A stretch of DNA of 36,496 nt from positions 1-36,496 of the forward strand of contig JBLHJW010000003.1 in assembly GCA_047619465.1 (NCBI GenBank). The letters run 5' to 3'. The notes under the pieces are model-generated. The model searched no databases, had not been told where the DNA came from, and saw only the letters and a list, made by a program, of their open reading frames with translations. Positions 36,476 to 36,496 of the stretch are shown in pieces. A program made the translations under genes and the position numbers. The DNA is from CAYHDV01 sp047619465 (GTDB lineage Bacteria; Patescibacteriota; Minisyncoccia; Phycocordibacterales; CSBR16-119). The first letter of the stretch is position 1. Each line of letters begins with the position of its first letter.

Positions 36476-36496
36476 AATGTTGGCACTTCTCGTTTT

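Noticed and set aside
1..36496. tRNA genes, CRISPR arrays, insertion sequences, inteins
   Set aside because: No T-arm GGTTCGA-type sequence in an intergenic position, no regularly spaced repeats, no transposase or integrase frame, and DnaB is of normal length.

Overview
The window looks like a chromosomal segment of a Patescibacteria (Candidate Phyla Radiation) bacterium, most likely of the Parcubacteria branch. The evidence is compact housekeeping genes with trimmed proteins (AspRS of 473 aa without room for a full GAD insertion, RecR with a lost zinc finger), many tiny membrane proteins, a DUF4015 protein, a CofE-like ligase outside any F420 pathway, and a membrane-anchored Ada-like mini-protein. 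bL9 (rplI) is present, which argues against Microgenomates. UGA is used as a stop (for example in ftsW), so this is not a code-25 lineage. I see no tRNA, rRNA, insertion sequence or CRISPR array.

Layout. 1-6.4 kb: end of rdgB, a decayed DUF3179 gene, small membrane and secreted genes, then rsmI - small membrane gene - DUF4015 - S41 protease - rplI, facing rpmA. 6.5-8 kb: two small genes and 700 bp without a gene. 8-13 kb (minus strand): mraY-ftsW-murG-gltX plus a small membrane gene. 13-18.9 kb: dacA, scpAB, a CofE-like gene, aspS and a membrane gene behind a T-box leader. 18.9-22.9 kb: an accessory run of single genes, most with their own TTGACA promoter and their own hairpin terminator. 22.9-27.4 kb (minus strand): an ABC exporter, small membrane peptides, trpS, and a 440-bp intergenic segment that folds into a complex RNA-like structure. 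27.4-36.5 kb: dnaB-recR, a 1223-aa secreted multidomain protein, rsmE, a small secreted protein that is a single-domain relative of the giant one, truB, a hypothetical gene and uppP.

How the parts work together. mraY, ftsW, murG, dacA and uppP supply lipid II synthesis, polymerisation, trimming and carrier recycling. gltX, aspS, trpS, rplI, rpmA, rsmI, rsmE and truB serve translation. scpAB, dnaB and recR serve chromosome maintenance.

Three genome-wide patterns stand out. Many housekeeping genes have a -10 box ending 6-9 nt before the ATG, which predicts leaderless mRNAs. Accessory genes instead have TTGACA-N16/17-TAnnnT promoters with A-rich leaders lacking Shine-Dalgarno sequences. Four secreted proteins have signal peptides followed by Gln, the 'Q-rule' signature of Bacteroidetes, and the giant one ends in a segment resembling a type IX secretion C-terminal signal. 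This suggests a secreted gene set acquired from, or shaped by, Bacteroidota neighbours.
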